A stretch of DNA of 64,000 bases from Piscinibacter gummiphilus (GTDB taxonomy: Bacteria; Pseudomonadota; Gammaproteobacteria; Burkholderiales; Burkholderiaceae_C), in contig NZ_CP015118.1 in assembly GCF_002116905.1 (NCBI RefSeq), positions 124,001-188,000 on the forward strand, in the 5' to 3' direction. Both the position numbers and the translations under genes were made by a program. Shown one piece after another: positions 41,799-50,198 of the stretch (positions are counted from its first letter, which is position 1; every line of letters begins with the position of its first letter). The notes beneath the pieces were generated by a model, which searched no databases, had not been told where the DNA came from, and saw only the letters and a program-made list of their open reading frames with translations.

Positions 41799-43013
41799 TC
41801 AGGCGTCATGGGCAAGCCGCAGTCCCGAGAACTGCCAGCGGGCCGAGGGAGGGAAGAAGTTGCGGTACGTGGGACGGATGTGGCCGGGTGGCGTGGCGAT
41901 GCTGCCGCCGCGCAGGACCACCTGGCCCATCATGAACTTGCCGTTGTACTCGGCGGCCGCGCCATCGAAGGGCTTGAATCCGGGGTAGGGGTCGTAGGCC
42001 GACCGGGTCCATTCCCACACCTGGCCCGTGGCCCGCAGGCCGGCCGCCGCCGCGGTCTCCCATTCGAACTCGGTGGGCAGGCGCGCGCCGGCCCAGGCCG
42101 CGTAGGCGGCCGCTTCGTACAGGCTCAGGTGTGTGGCGGGGGCGGCGAGGTCGAGCGGCACCTGGCCGTGCAGCGTGAACGCGGTGGGCGCGCCGGTGTT
42201 TCCGTCGGCCCAGTGCAGCGGCGCCTCCCAGCCCTGGGCCTGCACCTGGGCCCAGCCGTCGCTGAGCCACCACTGCGGGTCGCGGTAGCCGCCGGCGCGC
42301 ACGAACTCGAGGTACTCGCCGTTGGAGACCGGCCGGTCGGCCAGGCGGAACGGCCGCAGCAGCACCGCGTGCGGCGGGCCTTCGTTGTCGAACGCGAAAC
42401 CGGGGCCGCGGTGGCCGATGGTGACGGTGCCGCCGTCGAACGTGCGCCAGTCCATCGCCGAAGGCACGGCAGGCATGGGTGCCTCGGCCCGGTACGCGGG
42501 ACGCAGCGGGTTCTGCGACAGCAGGTGCAGCACGTCGGTGAGCATCAGCTCCTGGTGCTGCTGCTCGTGGTGAAGGCCGAGGGTGATCGTGGGTTCGGCG
42601 CGGGCGAGCGTGTCGGTGTCCGCCGAGTCGAGCAGCCTGCGCATCGCGGTGTCGACCGCGTCGCGGTACGCGCGCACCTCGTCGGCCGACGGGCGGGTCA
42701 GCAGCCCGCGGGCCGGGCGCGGGTGGCGCGGGCCGAGGGCCTCGTAGTACGAATTGAAGAGGAAGGCGAACCGTTCGTCGAAGGGCCGGTACCCGGGAAG
42801 GAAAGGCGTGAGCACCAGCGTCTCGAAGAACCACGTGGTGTGCGCGAGGTGCCACTTGATGGGGCTCGCATCGGGCATCGACTGCACGCACTGGTCCTCG
42901 GCCGACAGCGGCTCGGCGAGCGCCAGCGAATGCGCGCGCACCGCGTCGAACCCGAGGGCCAGCGGCGAGCGCGTGCCGGTGCGGGGCACCGGGGCGGAAG
43001 CTGTGAACGGCAA
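41799..43013 (-). CDS. egtB: Ergothioneine biosynthesis sulfoxide synthase EgtB
   Basis: Non-haem iron enzyme of 404 residues joining hercynine with a thiol (gamma-glutamylcysteine or cysteine) to form a sulfoxide. The N-terminal DinB-like helix bundle has WHLAHTTWFFETLVL (His55) and the iron-binding HHEQQHQEL (HX3HXE, His149/His153); the C-terminal formylglycine-type domain has GGTVTIGHRG and a closing RPTYRNFFPPSARWQFSGLRLA. It starts with TTG at 43013 with GGAGGG 9 bases before; internal GTG starts are possible. No egtA, egtC or egtE is in the window, a common two-gene arrangement in proteobacteria. Confidence 0.93.
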   Translation of the reverse strand: MPFTASAPVPRTGTRSPLALGFDAVRAHSLALAEPLSAEDQCVQSMPDASPIKWHLAHTTWFFETLVLTPFLPGYRPFDERFAFLFNSYYEALGPRHPRPARGLLTRPSADEVRAYRDAVDTAMRRLLDSADTDTLARAEPTITLGLHHEQQHQELMLTDVLHLLSQNPLRPAYRAEAPMPAVPSAMDWRTFDGGTVTIGHRGPGFAFDNEGPPHAVLLRPFRLADRPVSNGEYLEFVRAGGYRDPQWWLSDGWAQVQAQGWEAPLHWADGNTGAPTAFTLHGQVPLDLAAPATHLSLYEAAAYAAWAGARLPTEFEWETAAAAGLRATGQVWEWTRSAYDPYPGFKPFDGAAAEYNGKFMMGQVVLRGGSIATPPGHIRPTYRNFFPPSARWQFSGLRLAHDA

Positions 43014-43131
43014 GGTGAGGGGCCCTCCGGGTGGAAGCGGTTCACCTTAGCAGCGGGCGATGACCGCTGCAATCGCCCGGATGCTGGATTTGGCGACGCC
43101 CCGAACAATGGATGCCGTCCGATTGCGGCCC

Positions 43132-43156
43132 CTGGCGCGACGTGCTATCGCGCCAG
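43132..43156 (-). terminator. Hairpin after serA
   Basis: CTGGCGCGA (43132-43140) and TCGCGCCAG (43148-43156) form a perfect 9-bp stem around seven bases, 6 bases beyond the serA stop codon in its reading direction. No strong T-run follows. Probable terminator for serA. Confidence 0.55.
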
Positions 43157-43162
43157 TCCATG

Positions 43163-44395
43163 TCAGTAGAGCACCCGGCAACGGATCGTGTCGGGCACCT
43201 GGCACAGCGCATCGAGCGCGGCCGAGCGGGTCGCGTCCTCCACGTCGATCACCACGTAGCCGACGTCGTCGTTCGTGCGCAGGTACTGCGCCGCGATGTT
43301 GATGCCGGCGCTCGACAGGCGCTCGTTCACGCGCGCCATCACGCCCGGCACGTTGCGGTGGATGTGCAGCAGCCGGCTGCGTCCCGCATGTTCGGGCAGT
43401 GCGACATCGGGGAAGTTCACGGCCGATGTGGTGGAGCCGTTGTTGCTGTAGCGGATCAGCTTGGCCGCCACTTCCTTGCCGATGTTGGCCTGCGCCTCGG
43501 CGGTGGAGCCGCCGATGTGCGGCGTGAGGATCACGTTGTCGAAACGCGTGAGCGGCGACGTGAAGACCGCGTCGTTGCCGGTGGGCTCGACCGGGAACAC
43601 GTCGATGGCGGCGCCGTGCAGGTGCTTCGATTCCAGGGCGGCGGTGAGCGCGTCGATGTCGACCACGGTGCCGCGCGAGGCATTGATCAGGTGCGAGCCC
43701 GGCTTCATGCGGGCGATCTGCGCGGCGCCGATCATGTCCTGCGTCTGCGGGGTCTCGGGCACGTGCAGGCTCACGACGTCGGCCTGCTGCAGCAGCGCAT
43801 CGAGGTTCGGCGCCTGGCGCGCGTTGCCGAGCGGCAGTTTCGCCTCGATGTCGTGGAACACCACCGACATGCCGAGGTGTTCGGCCAGCACGCCGATCTG
43901 CGTGCCGATGTGGCCGTAGCCGACGATGCCGAGGGTCTTGCCCCGCACCTCGTACGAGTTGGCCGCGCTCTTGACCCAGCCGTTGCGGTGCAGGATCGCG
44001 TTCTTCTCGGGGATGCCGCGCATCAGCAGGATCAGCTCGGCGAGCACGAGTTCGGCCACGCTGCGCGTGTTCGAGAACGGCGCGTTGAAGACCGGGATGC
44101 CGCGGTGCATCGCCGCGTCGAGGTCGACCTGGTTGGTGCCGATGCAGAAGCAGCCCACCGCCGTGAGCTTCGGCGCGGCGGCGAACACCTCGGCGGTCAG
44201 GAAGGTGCGCGAGCGGATGCCGAGGAAATGGGCGTCGGCCAGGGTCTCGCGCAGTTCGTCGCCGGCCAGCGCCTTCGGCGAGGTCACGATGTTGGAGTAG
44301 CCGTCCTGCTTCAGCGCCTCGACGGCCGAGGGGTGGATGCCCTCGAGCAGGACGAACTTGAGCTTCTCTTTCGGAACGGACAGGCGCGGGGTCAT
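43163..44395 (-). CDS. serA: D-3-phosphoglycerate dehydrogenase
   Basis: First enzyme of serine synthesis, 410 residues, the same length as E. coli SerA. NAD-binding GIVGYGHIGTQIGVLAEHLGM, catalytic Arg in INASRGTVVDIDAL, Glu in VFPVEPTGNDAVF and His in NVILTPHIGGSTAEAQ. The C-terminal ACT domain (HRNVPGVMARVNERLSSAGINIAAQYLRT) is the site of serine feedback inhibition. The start gives the E. coli-like N-terminus (KEKLKFVLLEGIH). It lies alone on the minus strand between egtB and a small ORF; serine feeds cysteine synthesis and so, indirectly, ergothioneine. Confidence 0.96.
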   Translation of the reverse strand: MTPRLSVPKEKLKFVLLEGIHPSAVEALKQDGYSNIVTSPKALAGDELRETLADAHFLGIRSRTFLTAEVFAAAPKLTAVGCFCIGTNQVDLDAAMHRGIPVFNAPFSNTRSVAELVLAELILLMRGIPEKNAILHRNGWVKSAANSYEVRGKTLGIVGYGHIGTQIGVLAEHLGMSVVFHDIEAKLPLGNARQAPNLDALLQQADVVSLHVPETPQTQDMIGAAQIARMKPGSHLINASRGTVVDIDALTAALESKHLHGAAIDVFPVEPTGNDAVFTSPLTRFDNVILTPHIGGSTAEAQANIGKEVAAKLIRYSNNGSTTSAVNFPDVALPEHAGRSRLLHIHRNVPGVMARVNERLSSAGINIAAQYLRTNDDVGYVVIDVEDATRSAALDALCQVPDTIRCRVLY

Positions 44396-44456
44396 CGAGG
44401 GGTCTCCAGGTGGGACCTCCGAGATTACCCCGGGGCCCAAGACCCCACGAGACCGC

Positions 44457-44603
44457 TTAGTTCGCCGGGCGGGGCAGCGAGGCGGCGGCCCATTGGCGGG
44501 CCTGCCGCTGCGCATGCCATTCGGTCACGCGGCGGGCGGCTTCGAGTTGCGATTGGCGAACGGCGTCGCCGGTGGACGTGGTGGGGGTGGCGTTCGGTTG
44601 CAT
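44457..44603 (-). CDS. Possible 48-residue small protein
   Basis: A 49-codon frame starts ATG after AAGG (8 bases), reads MQPNATPTTSTGDAVRQSQL and then EAARRVTEWHAQRQARQWAAASLPRPAN, and ends TAA 61 bases before the serA start. The second half is a single basic amphipathic helix with several Arg, Gln and Trp. Codons end mostly in G or C. Not recognised. It lies between serA and the luciferase-like gene. Confidence 0.45.
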   Translation of the reverse strand: MQPNATPTTSTGDAVRQSQLEAARRVTEWHAQRQARQWAAASLPRPAN

Positions 44604-44673
44604 GGACGACACCTTAGGGACGCCACCTGCCGCGGTCAGTCGGCGATCGGCGTCCAGCCGTGTCGGCGTTGTC

Positions 44674-45666
44674 CTACGCCATCGCCCCGGCCAGCAGTTC
44701 GTACCCGCGCAGCCGGGCCACGGGGTCCGGCACGTTCGACACCAGCATCACCTCCGACGCCTCGCAGTGGCGCGCGCGGCGGGTGACCTCCTCGGCCACG
44801 AACGCGGGGTCGCCCACCACGGCCAGCTGCCGGTAGGTGGCGACGATGCGCCGCTCCGACTCGGTGTACGGGTAGGCGAGCGCTTCCTCCGGCGTGGGCA
44901 GCGGGTGGAACTGGCCCTGGCGGATGCGCAGCCAGGCGAGGTCCATGCTCGACGCGAGGTAGTCGGCCTCCTCGGCCGTGGGCGCACACACCATCGCGAT
45001 GCCGAGGATGGCGTGCGGCTCGGTGAACTGCGGCGACGGCACGAAGGCGTCGCGGTAGGTGTCGAAGGCGGGCGCCGCGGGCGTGGGGCTGAAATGGCTC
45101 GCGAACGAGTAGCCCATGCCCAGTTCGCCGGCCATCGTCGCGCTGGCGCCGCTCGAGCCCAGCATCCAGATGGGCGGCAGCGGGGCATCGTCGGGCATCG
45201 CGCGCAGCGCGGCCATCGGGTGGCCTTCGGGCAGCGACCGTTCGCCCGACCACGTCAGCAGTTCGGTCAGCAGCGCGGGGAACTGCTCGCCGTCGAACGC
45301 GCGCAGCGCCCGGGTGGCCTGCACGTCGGAGCCCGGCGCGCGGCCCAGGCCCAGGTCGATGCGGCCCGGGTGCAGGGCCGACAGCGTGCGGAAGGCCTCG
45401 GCCACGCGCAGCGGTGCGTGGTTGGGCAGCATCACGCCGCCGGAACCCAGCCGCAGCCTGGACGTGTGGGCCGCCACGTGGGCGATCAGCACCTCGGGCG
45501 CGGCACTGGCCACCGCGGGCATGCCGTGGTGTTCGGCGAACCAGAGGCGGACATAGCCGAGGCGTTCGGCGAGCTGGGCGAGGTCGACGGCGCGGCGCAC
45601 CGACGCGGCGGCACTGCCACCGGCGCCGACGGGCACGAGGTCGAGGACGGACAGGGGAATCTTCAT
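44674..45666 (-). CDS. LLM-class flavin-dependent oxidoreductase (luciferase-like monooxygenase)
   Basis: Protein of 330 residues with the bacterial-luciferase TIM-barrel. It begins IPLSVLDLVPVGAGGSAAASV, typical of the MsnO8/YhbW-type group, and has LWFAEHHGMPAVASAAPEVLIAHVAAHTSRLRLGSGGVMLPNHAPLRVAEAF, whose key features are AEHH, GSGGVMLPNH and VAEAF. These set the flavin site. Substrate unknown; members act on FMNH2 in sulfur or hydrocarbon oxidations. Single gene, 43 bases from the receptor gene's end. Confidence 0.9.
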   Translation of the reverse strand: MKIPLSVLDLVPVGAGGSAAASVRRAVDLAQLAERLGYVRLWFAEHHGMPAVASAAPEVLIAHVAAHTSRLRLGSGGVMLPNHAPLRVAEAFRTLSALHPGRIDLGLGRAPGSDVQATRALRAFDGEQFPALLTELLTWSGERSLPEGHPMAALRAMPDDAPLPPIWMLGSSGASATMAGELGMGYSFASHFSPTPAAPAFDTYRDAFVPSPQFTEPHAILGIAMVCAPTAEEADYLASSMDLAWLRIRQGQFHPLPTPEEALAYPYTESERRIVATYRQLAVVGDPAFVAEEVTRRARHCEASEVMLVSNVPDPVARLRGYELLAGAMA

Positions 45667-45709
45667 CGGGTCATCGTAGCGACGACCTGCCGCCCTCGCC
45701 GCCGCAAGG

Positions 45710-48133
45710 TCACCAGCGGTAGGTGGCTGTCGCGATCACCTTGCGCGGGTCGCCGAAGTAGCAGCTGCCGTAGGCGTCGCAGTTCGCGATGTACGTCTTG
45801 TCGCCGAGGTTGCGCACGTTCAGGGCCAGCTGCCAGCGGTCGAGTTCGTAACCGGCCATCAGGTCGAACAGCGTGTAGGCCGGTACCTTCGCCGGCACGG
45901 CCTCGCCGTTGCCGTGGTTGGACCCGGTGTAGCGCGCGCCGGCGCCCAGCTTCAGGCCGAAGTCGAACCGGTAGTCGGCCCACAGCGAGACGCGGTGCTC
46001 GGGCGTCGCGATCAACTGCTTGCCGATCTCGTCCGGGTTGCTGCTCGCCGTGACCTCGGCCTTGGGCGTCCAGCCGTAGGCCCCGACCACGTTCAGCGCC
46101 TTCACCGGCTGCACCGCGGCCTCCAGCTCCAGGCCGCGCACGACGACCTCGCCGGTCTGCCGCGGGCGGTTCTGCGCGTCGTTGGTCACGTAGTTGCGGC
46201 GGCGGAGGTCGAAGACGGCGACGCTGTAGTTCTCCTTGCGGCCCGGTGGCTGGTAGCGCAGGCCGGCCTCGTACTGCCGGCCGGTCTCGGGGTCCAGGGG
46301 CTCGCCCGTGACGGTGTCGATGGTGGCGGTGGGCGTGAACGACTCGGTGTAGCTGGCGTACGGCGCGAGGCCGTTCGGCATCAGGTAGACGACGCCCGCA
46401 CGGCCGGTGAAGGCCTCGTCGGGCATGCGCACATGGGTGCCGTCCAGCCGGCTGTCCACCGTGGCCGTCGCGCGATCGTAGCGGCCGCCGAGGGTGATGG
46501 ACCAGCGGTCCGTCCACTTGATCTGGTCCTGCACGTAGAGGCCCGCCTGCTTGACGGTGCTCAGGCCGTCGACGTACGGCGCGGGCGAAGTCACCGGCGC
46601 GCCGTACACCGGTTCGTAGAGGTTCAGCGTGGGGCCCGCGCCGAACCCGGTGACCTGGTCGACGCGGGTGTGCTGCCAGTCGAGGCCGACCAGCAGCGTG
46701 TGGCGCCAGTCGCCCGCGGCCACGCGCGCCTGCAGCTGGTTGTCGATCACGAACGAACCGACGTCCTCCTGGCTGGTGAACACATTGCGGCGCACGGTGC
46801 GGAAGTTCGCCGGGTTCGCGGGATTGGCGGTGTCGACCGTCACGTAGCCGCCACCCTGCACCTGGCGAAGGTCGGTGTCGAGGTGGCCGTAGCGGGCGTT
46901 CTGGCGGAGGGTGAAGGTGTCGTCGAGGCGGTGTTCGAGTTCGTAGCCCACGGCCCACTGGTCCTGCGCGAGGCGGTTGTAGTCGGGCTCGCCGGTGAAC
47001 GTGTCGGTGGGCACGAAGGTGCCGGCCGCCGTGGGCACGAGGCTCCCGGCGGCGCGCAGACCGCGGCTGTAGACACCTGCGCGGCCGTGGATGGCGTGGG
47101 CCAGCAGCGTGAGCGTGGTGTCGTTCGTGGGGCGCCAGGTCAGCGACGGCGCGATGAACACGCGGTCGTCGTCCATGTCGCCGGCGGGCAGTTCACCCTC
47201 GCGCACGAGGGCGGTCACCCGGTAGAGCACGCGGCCTTCCGCATCCACCGGCCCGGCGAAGTCGCCCGCGACCTGGTAGCGCGCCGGGTCGCCCAGCTGC
47301 ACCTGAAGTTCCTTCTGTGCCTCGGCCGTGGGGCGCTTGCTGACGATGTTGACCACGCCGCCCGGGCCGCCCTGGCCGTACAGCACGGAGGCCGGGCCGC
47401 GCATCAGTTCGATGCGCTCGGCGCCGTACGTGTCGGTCTGCCACACACCCCAGGTGCCGATGTTGCGCAGCGGCAGGTTGTCGAGGTAGAAGCCGGGCGA
47501 GTACGCGTCGAAGCCGCGCAGCGTGAGCCAGTCGAAGCGGGAGTCGGCTCCGTTGGCGGCGATGTCGACCCCGGGTGTGTAGCCCAGCGCGTCTTTCAGC
47601 GACGTGGCCCCGATGGCCTCTGCGAAGTCGGCGGTGACCACGGTCACCGACTGCGGGGTTTCGATGAGCGGCGTGTCGGTCTTGGTCGCCGTGGCGCTGC
47701 GGCGCGCGACGTATCCTTCGACGTGACTCGTGGCGGTCTCGCGGTCGGACTCGCCGCGCACCCGCACGGGGGTGAGGGTCGCCGGCGCCTGGGTGGGGCC
47801 TGCCCCTTCGTGGACCGCGAAGCCGCCGTTGGCGGTGGGTGTGGCGCCGAGGCCGGTTCCGGCGAGCATTTCGGCAAGGGCCTGCGAGACGCTCATGCGG
47901 CCCGACACCGCGCGTGATCGCGCGCGGGCCACGGCATCGCCGGACGCGAACACCTGCACGCCGGTCTGGCGCGACAGTTCGGCCAGTGCAGCCGACAGGG
48001 GCTGGGCCGGGACCTGGAGGTCGACGAGGGGCGTGGGCGCGGCTTGCGCTGCGGCGGGGCTGGCGAACGGCGCGGTGGCGGCGCCAAGCGTCGCGGCCAG
48101 CGCGACGGAGAGAAGGTGTTTGCGGGGCATCAT
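45710..48133 (-). CDS. TonB-dependent siderophore receptor with STN signalling domain (FecA/FoxA-like)
   Basis: Outer-membrane receptor of 807 residues. Signal peptide MMPRKHLLSVALAATLGAATAPFA with cleavage near ASPAAAQA. An STN domain follows (about 35-105: DLQVPAQPLSAALAELSRQTGVQVF ... GMSVSQALAEMLAGTGL), which signals to FecR; then the plug with TPQSVTVVTADFAEAIG and GPASVLYGQGGPGGVVNIVSKRP, and the 22-strand barrel ending in ATATYRW with terminal aromatic residue. Cognate siderophore unknown. It is third in the operon with the ECF sigma and anti-sigma genes. ATG 48133 chosen; 48130 is next in frame. Confidence 0.94.
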   Translation of the reverse strand: MMPRKHLLSVALAATLGAATAPFASPAAAQAAPTPLVDLQVPAQPLSAALAELSRQTGVQVFASGDAVARARSRAVSGRMSVSQALAEMLAGTGLGATPTANGGFAVHEGAGPTQAPATLTPVRVRGESDRETATSHVEGYVARRSATATKTDTPLIETPQSVTVVTADFAEAIGATSLKDALGYTPGVDIAANGADSRFDWLTLRGFDAYSPGFYLDNLPLRNIGTWGVWQTDTYGAERIELMRGPASVLYGQGGPGGVVNIVSKRPTAEAQKELQVQLGDPARYQVAGDFAGPVDAEGRVLYRVTALVREGELPAGDMDDDRVFIAPSLTWRPTNDTTLTLLAHAIHGRAGVYSRGLRAAGSLVPTAAGTFVPTDTFTGEPDYNRLAQDQWAVGYELEHRLDDTFTLRQNARYGHLDTDLRQVQGGGYVTVDTANPANPANFRTVRRNVFTSQEDVGSFVIDNQLQARVAAGDWRHTLLVGLDWQHTRVDQVTGFGAGPTLNLYEPVYGAPVTSPAPYVDGLSTVKQAGLYVQDQIKWTDRWSITLGGRYDRATATVDSRLDGTHVRMPDEAFTGRAGVVYLMPNGLAPYASYTESFTPTATIDTVTGEPLDPETGRQYEAGLRYQPPGRKENYSVAVFDLRRRNYVTNDAQNRPRQTGEVVVRGLELEAAVQPVKALNVVGAYGWTPKAEVTASSNPDEIGKQLIATPEHRVSLWADYRFDFGLKLGAGARYTGSNHGNGEAVPAKVPAYTLFDLMAGYELDRWQLALNVRNLGDKTYIANCDAYGSCYFGDPRKVIATATYRW

Positions 48134-48235
48134 GGACAGGGCTCGGAATGGAGGAGGGCCGTGCAGGTGCCTGGGCGGGCGGGAGCCCGGTGGCCTGGGT
48201 GCTGCTGATGCCGAGACGGCCCGGCCTCGAAAACG

Positions 48236-48269
48236 GAGACAGGGGCGCGCGAAATTCTTTCGCCGTCTC
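48236..48269 (-). terminator. Hairpin between fecR-like gene and the receptor gene
   Basis: Outer arms GAGAC (48236-48240) and GTCTC (48265-48269) enclose inner arms GCGAAA (48249-48254) and TTTCGC (48258-48263). The structure overlaps the end of the anti-sigma gene. It could reduce read-through from sigma/anti-sigma to receptor or mark RNA processing between them. Confidence 0.4.
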
Positions 48270-49245
48270 AGCGCGGCACGAGTTCCACCCCACCGTCCTG
48301 CCGTGCCATCACGGTGACCGGCAGGATCGTGGGGAGCACCGCCAGCAACCCGGCGGAGTCGTCGGCCCGGAAGCGGCCGGACAGGCGCAGCGTCCGAACG
48401 CGCGGGTCCGGTGCCGCGATGGGGGTGCGCCGCCATGCGTTGACCGTGGCCAGCGCGTCGACGAGCGGCGTGTTGTCGAACACGAGCCAGCCCTCGCGCC
48501 AGGCCGACATGCCGGTCACCGCGGTCTCGCGCACTGCGCCGACGTGGCTGTCGCCCGCATCCACCGCCTGGCCGGGCCGCAGGTCGATGGCGGCCCCGGG
48601 CGGATCACCCACCCGCCGCACACGCACGTGACCCCGTTCGACGCCGACCGTGACGACACCGCCGCGGTCGCGCACCGTGAACGCGGTGCCCACCACCTCG
48701 ATGCGGGTGGTGCGGGTGAGAACCGAGAAGGGGCGATCGAGGTCGCGGGCCACGTCGAAACGCACCTCGCCGCCCGACATCGTGACGACGCGCCGATCCC
48801 GGTGCAGGGCGACGGTCAGGCCGGTCAGCGGGGCCAGGTCGAGCCGGCTGTCCTCGGGCAGCGTGACCTTCAACAGTTCGGCGGTGCGGGTGGTGTAGTT
48901 CGCCGTGAACAACGGCTGTTCGCGATACCAGTGGATGGCGCGGCCCCCCAGCAGCCCGGCCCCGAGCACGGCGGCGACCGACAGCAGCGCACGGCGGCGC
49001 GGCGGCACGGTGCGCTCGGGCGCCGGGAAGCGGGATCGCAGGTCACTGCCCAGCCCCGCGAGCGCGTTCCATCGGCGCATCGCTTCGCAGGCGGCCGTTT
49101 CGTGCCGGGGCGAACGGGCGCGCCAGCGGGCCAGCGCTTCGCGCGCCGCGAGGGCCTGGCTGTCGGAGGTGCCTTCGCCGTCGACGATCAGTGCGATCGC
49201 CTGCTCGATGAGCCGCTCGCTCGGGTCCAGGGCGCGCGCGTTCAT
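48268..49245 (-). CDS. FecR-type anti-sigma factor / sigma regulator
   Basis: Membrane protein of 325 residues that carries the signal from the receptor to the sigma factor. The cytoplasmic N-terminal DUF4880-like part (SERLIEQAIALIVDGEG ... ALARWRARSPRHETA) binds sigma; the membrane helix is RRRALLSVAAVLGAGLLGG (about 86-104); the periplasmic FecR domain has VKVTLPEDSRLDLAPLTG..V and a C-terminal STN-contact region ending PTILPVTVMAR. It overlaps the sigma gene by four bases (ATGA) and precedes the receptor by 134 bases. Confidence 0.93.
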   Translation of the reverse strand: MNARALDPSERLIEQAIALIVDGEGTSDSQALAAREALARWRARSPRHETAACEAMRRWNALAGLGSDLRSRFPAPERTVPPRRRALLSVAAVLGAGLLGGRAIHWYREQPLFTANYTTRTAELLKVTLPEDSRLDLAPLTGLTVALHRDRRVVTMSGGEVRFDVARDLDRPFSVLTRTTRIEVVGTAFTVRDRGGVVTVGVERGHVRVRRVGDPPGAAIDLRPGQAVDAGDSHVGAVRETAVTGMSAWREGWLVFDNTPLVDALATVNAWRRTPIAAPDPRVRTLRLSGRFRADDSAGLLAVLPTILPVTVMARQDGGVELVPR

Positions 49246-49808
49246 GTCGGATCCTCCGCGAGACGCGGGGCTCCGCCCGCGCGGTGCGAGAGCGCGTGGG
49301 GTTCGATCAGTTCGCCCCGCAATTCCGCGAACACGCGGGCGCAGTCGATGGTGGCGCGCACGAGGTGCTTGGCCACCGCCATCTCGGTGATGCCGAGGCG
49401 GGTGGCGATCTCGGCGCGGGTGTGTCCGTAGGCGCGGAACAGCAGGAACACCTCGCGCCGCCGCGGTGGCAGCGCCTCGAGGGTTTCGATCACGCGCGCG
49501 AGCACCTGGCGGCCGGCGACGACCGCGTCGGTGGAAGGACCCACGCGCGTGGTGTCGGCGCCGTGCGCGGCCCAGTCGAGCACCACCTTGCGGTGCCGCG
49601 CGTCGTCGATGCAGAGGTTGCGGGCCACGCGGAAGAGCAGCGCGCGGGGCGCCTCGATGCAGGCACCGGGGTCCAGCGCCTGGGCGTACACGCGCAGGAA
49701 ACTCGACTGCGCAATGTCCGCCGCGTGGTGCGGGTCCTTCAGTTCACGGGTGAGGTGCCGGCGCAGGTCGCCGTAGTGGGACAACAGTTCCCGGATCAGG
49801 TCGCGCAT
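49242..49808 (-). CDS. ECF sigma factor, FecI type
   Basis: Iron-starvation sigma factor of 188 residues directing transcription of the downstream receptor. Sigma-2 region: ADIAQSSFLRVYAQALDPGA and LLFRVARNLCIDDARH; sigma-4 region: LPPRRREVFLLFRAYGHTRAEIATRLGITEMAVAKHLVRAT (helix-turn-helix about 130-170; key residues LPPRRREVF and EMAVAKHL). A Fur-box-like site lies 30 bases upstream, consistent with iron repression. Normal FecI length. Confidence 0.93.
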   Translation of the reverse strand: MRDLIRELLSHYGDLRRHLTRELKDPHHAADIAQSSFLRVYAQALDPGACIEAPRALLFRVARNLCIDDARHRKVVLDWAAHGADTTRVGPSTDAVVAGRQVLARVIETLEALPPRRREVFLLFRAYGHTRAEIATRLGITEMAVAKHLVRATIDCARVFAELRGELIEPHALSHRAGGAPRLAEDPT

Positions 49809-49837
49809 TCCCCTTGCCCTCGCGCCCGCGTGTGTTG

Positions 49838-49854
49838 TTGAGATTGGTTCTCAA
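49838..49854 (-). promoter_or_regulatory. Fur-box-like palindrome ahead of the FecI-type gene
   Basis: TTGAGA (49838-49843) and TCTCAA (49849-49854) flank TTGGT. The core TGAGATT-G-GTTCTCA is close to the beta-proteobacterial Fur pattern TGAGAAT-n-ATTCTCA. It lies 30-46 bases upstream of the sigma-gene start, in the only AT-richer stretch here, and is the expected place for iron-Fur repression. Confidence 0.6.
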
Positions 49855-49898
49855 TTGTAGACGCTGGGGCGACGGCCCGCGCACCGCAACCCAGGGGA

Positions 49899-50135
49899 TC
49901 AGGCGGCGGTGTTCAGCAGGCGGCCGAGCTTCGGCGTGGCCGTGAACTTCGTCACGGGGCCCGGGTAGACGGTGAGCGTGTAGGCGCCGCCGTTGTCGAT
50001 CGTGTAGGGGCCGAGCCCCGGGACCGACGTGTTCAGGGGGACGTTCTTGTACGGCGCCGCGCCGTTGGCGACCGACTCCCGCACGAAGGCGGCGAGGGCG
50101 GAGGGCAGCGCGGAGCCGAGGGGAGAAACGAACAT
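49899..50135 (-). CDS. Small hypothetical protein (78 residues)
   Basis: I do not recognise this protein. The codons end almost always in G or C, as in true genes here. The N-terminal half is helical (LGSALPSALAAFVRESVANG), followed by a Pro/Gly-rich strand region with YTIDNGGAYTLTVYPGP and a closing TPKLGRLLNTAA. No signal peptide or metal motif. Ribosome-binding site poor. It lies between the Fur-box and the azoreductase gene, on the same strand as both. Confidence 0.55.
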   Translation of the reverse strand: MFVSPLGSALPSALAAFVRESVANGAAPYKNVPLNTSVPGLGPYTIDNGGAYTLTVYPGPVTKFTATPKLGRLLNTAA

Positions 50136-50198
50136 GCTGGGGTAATGCGACGGCGGGCACTATAGCCCGACATCGCGTTCACCCCGAGTGAGGAATCC

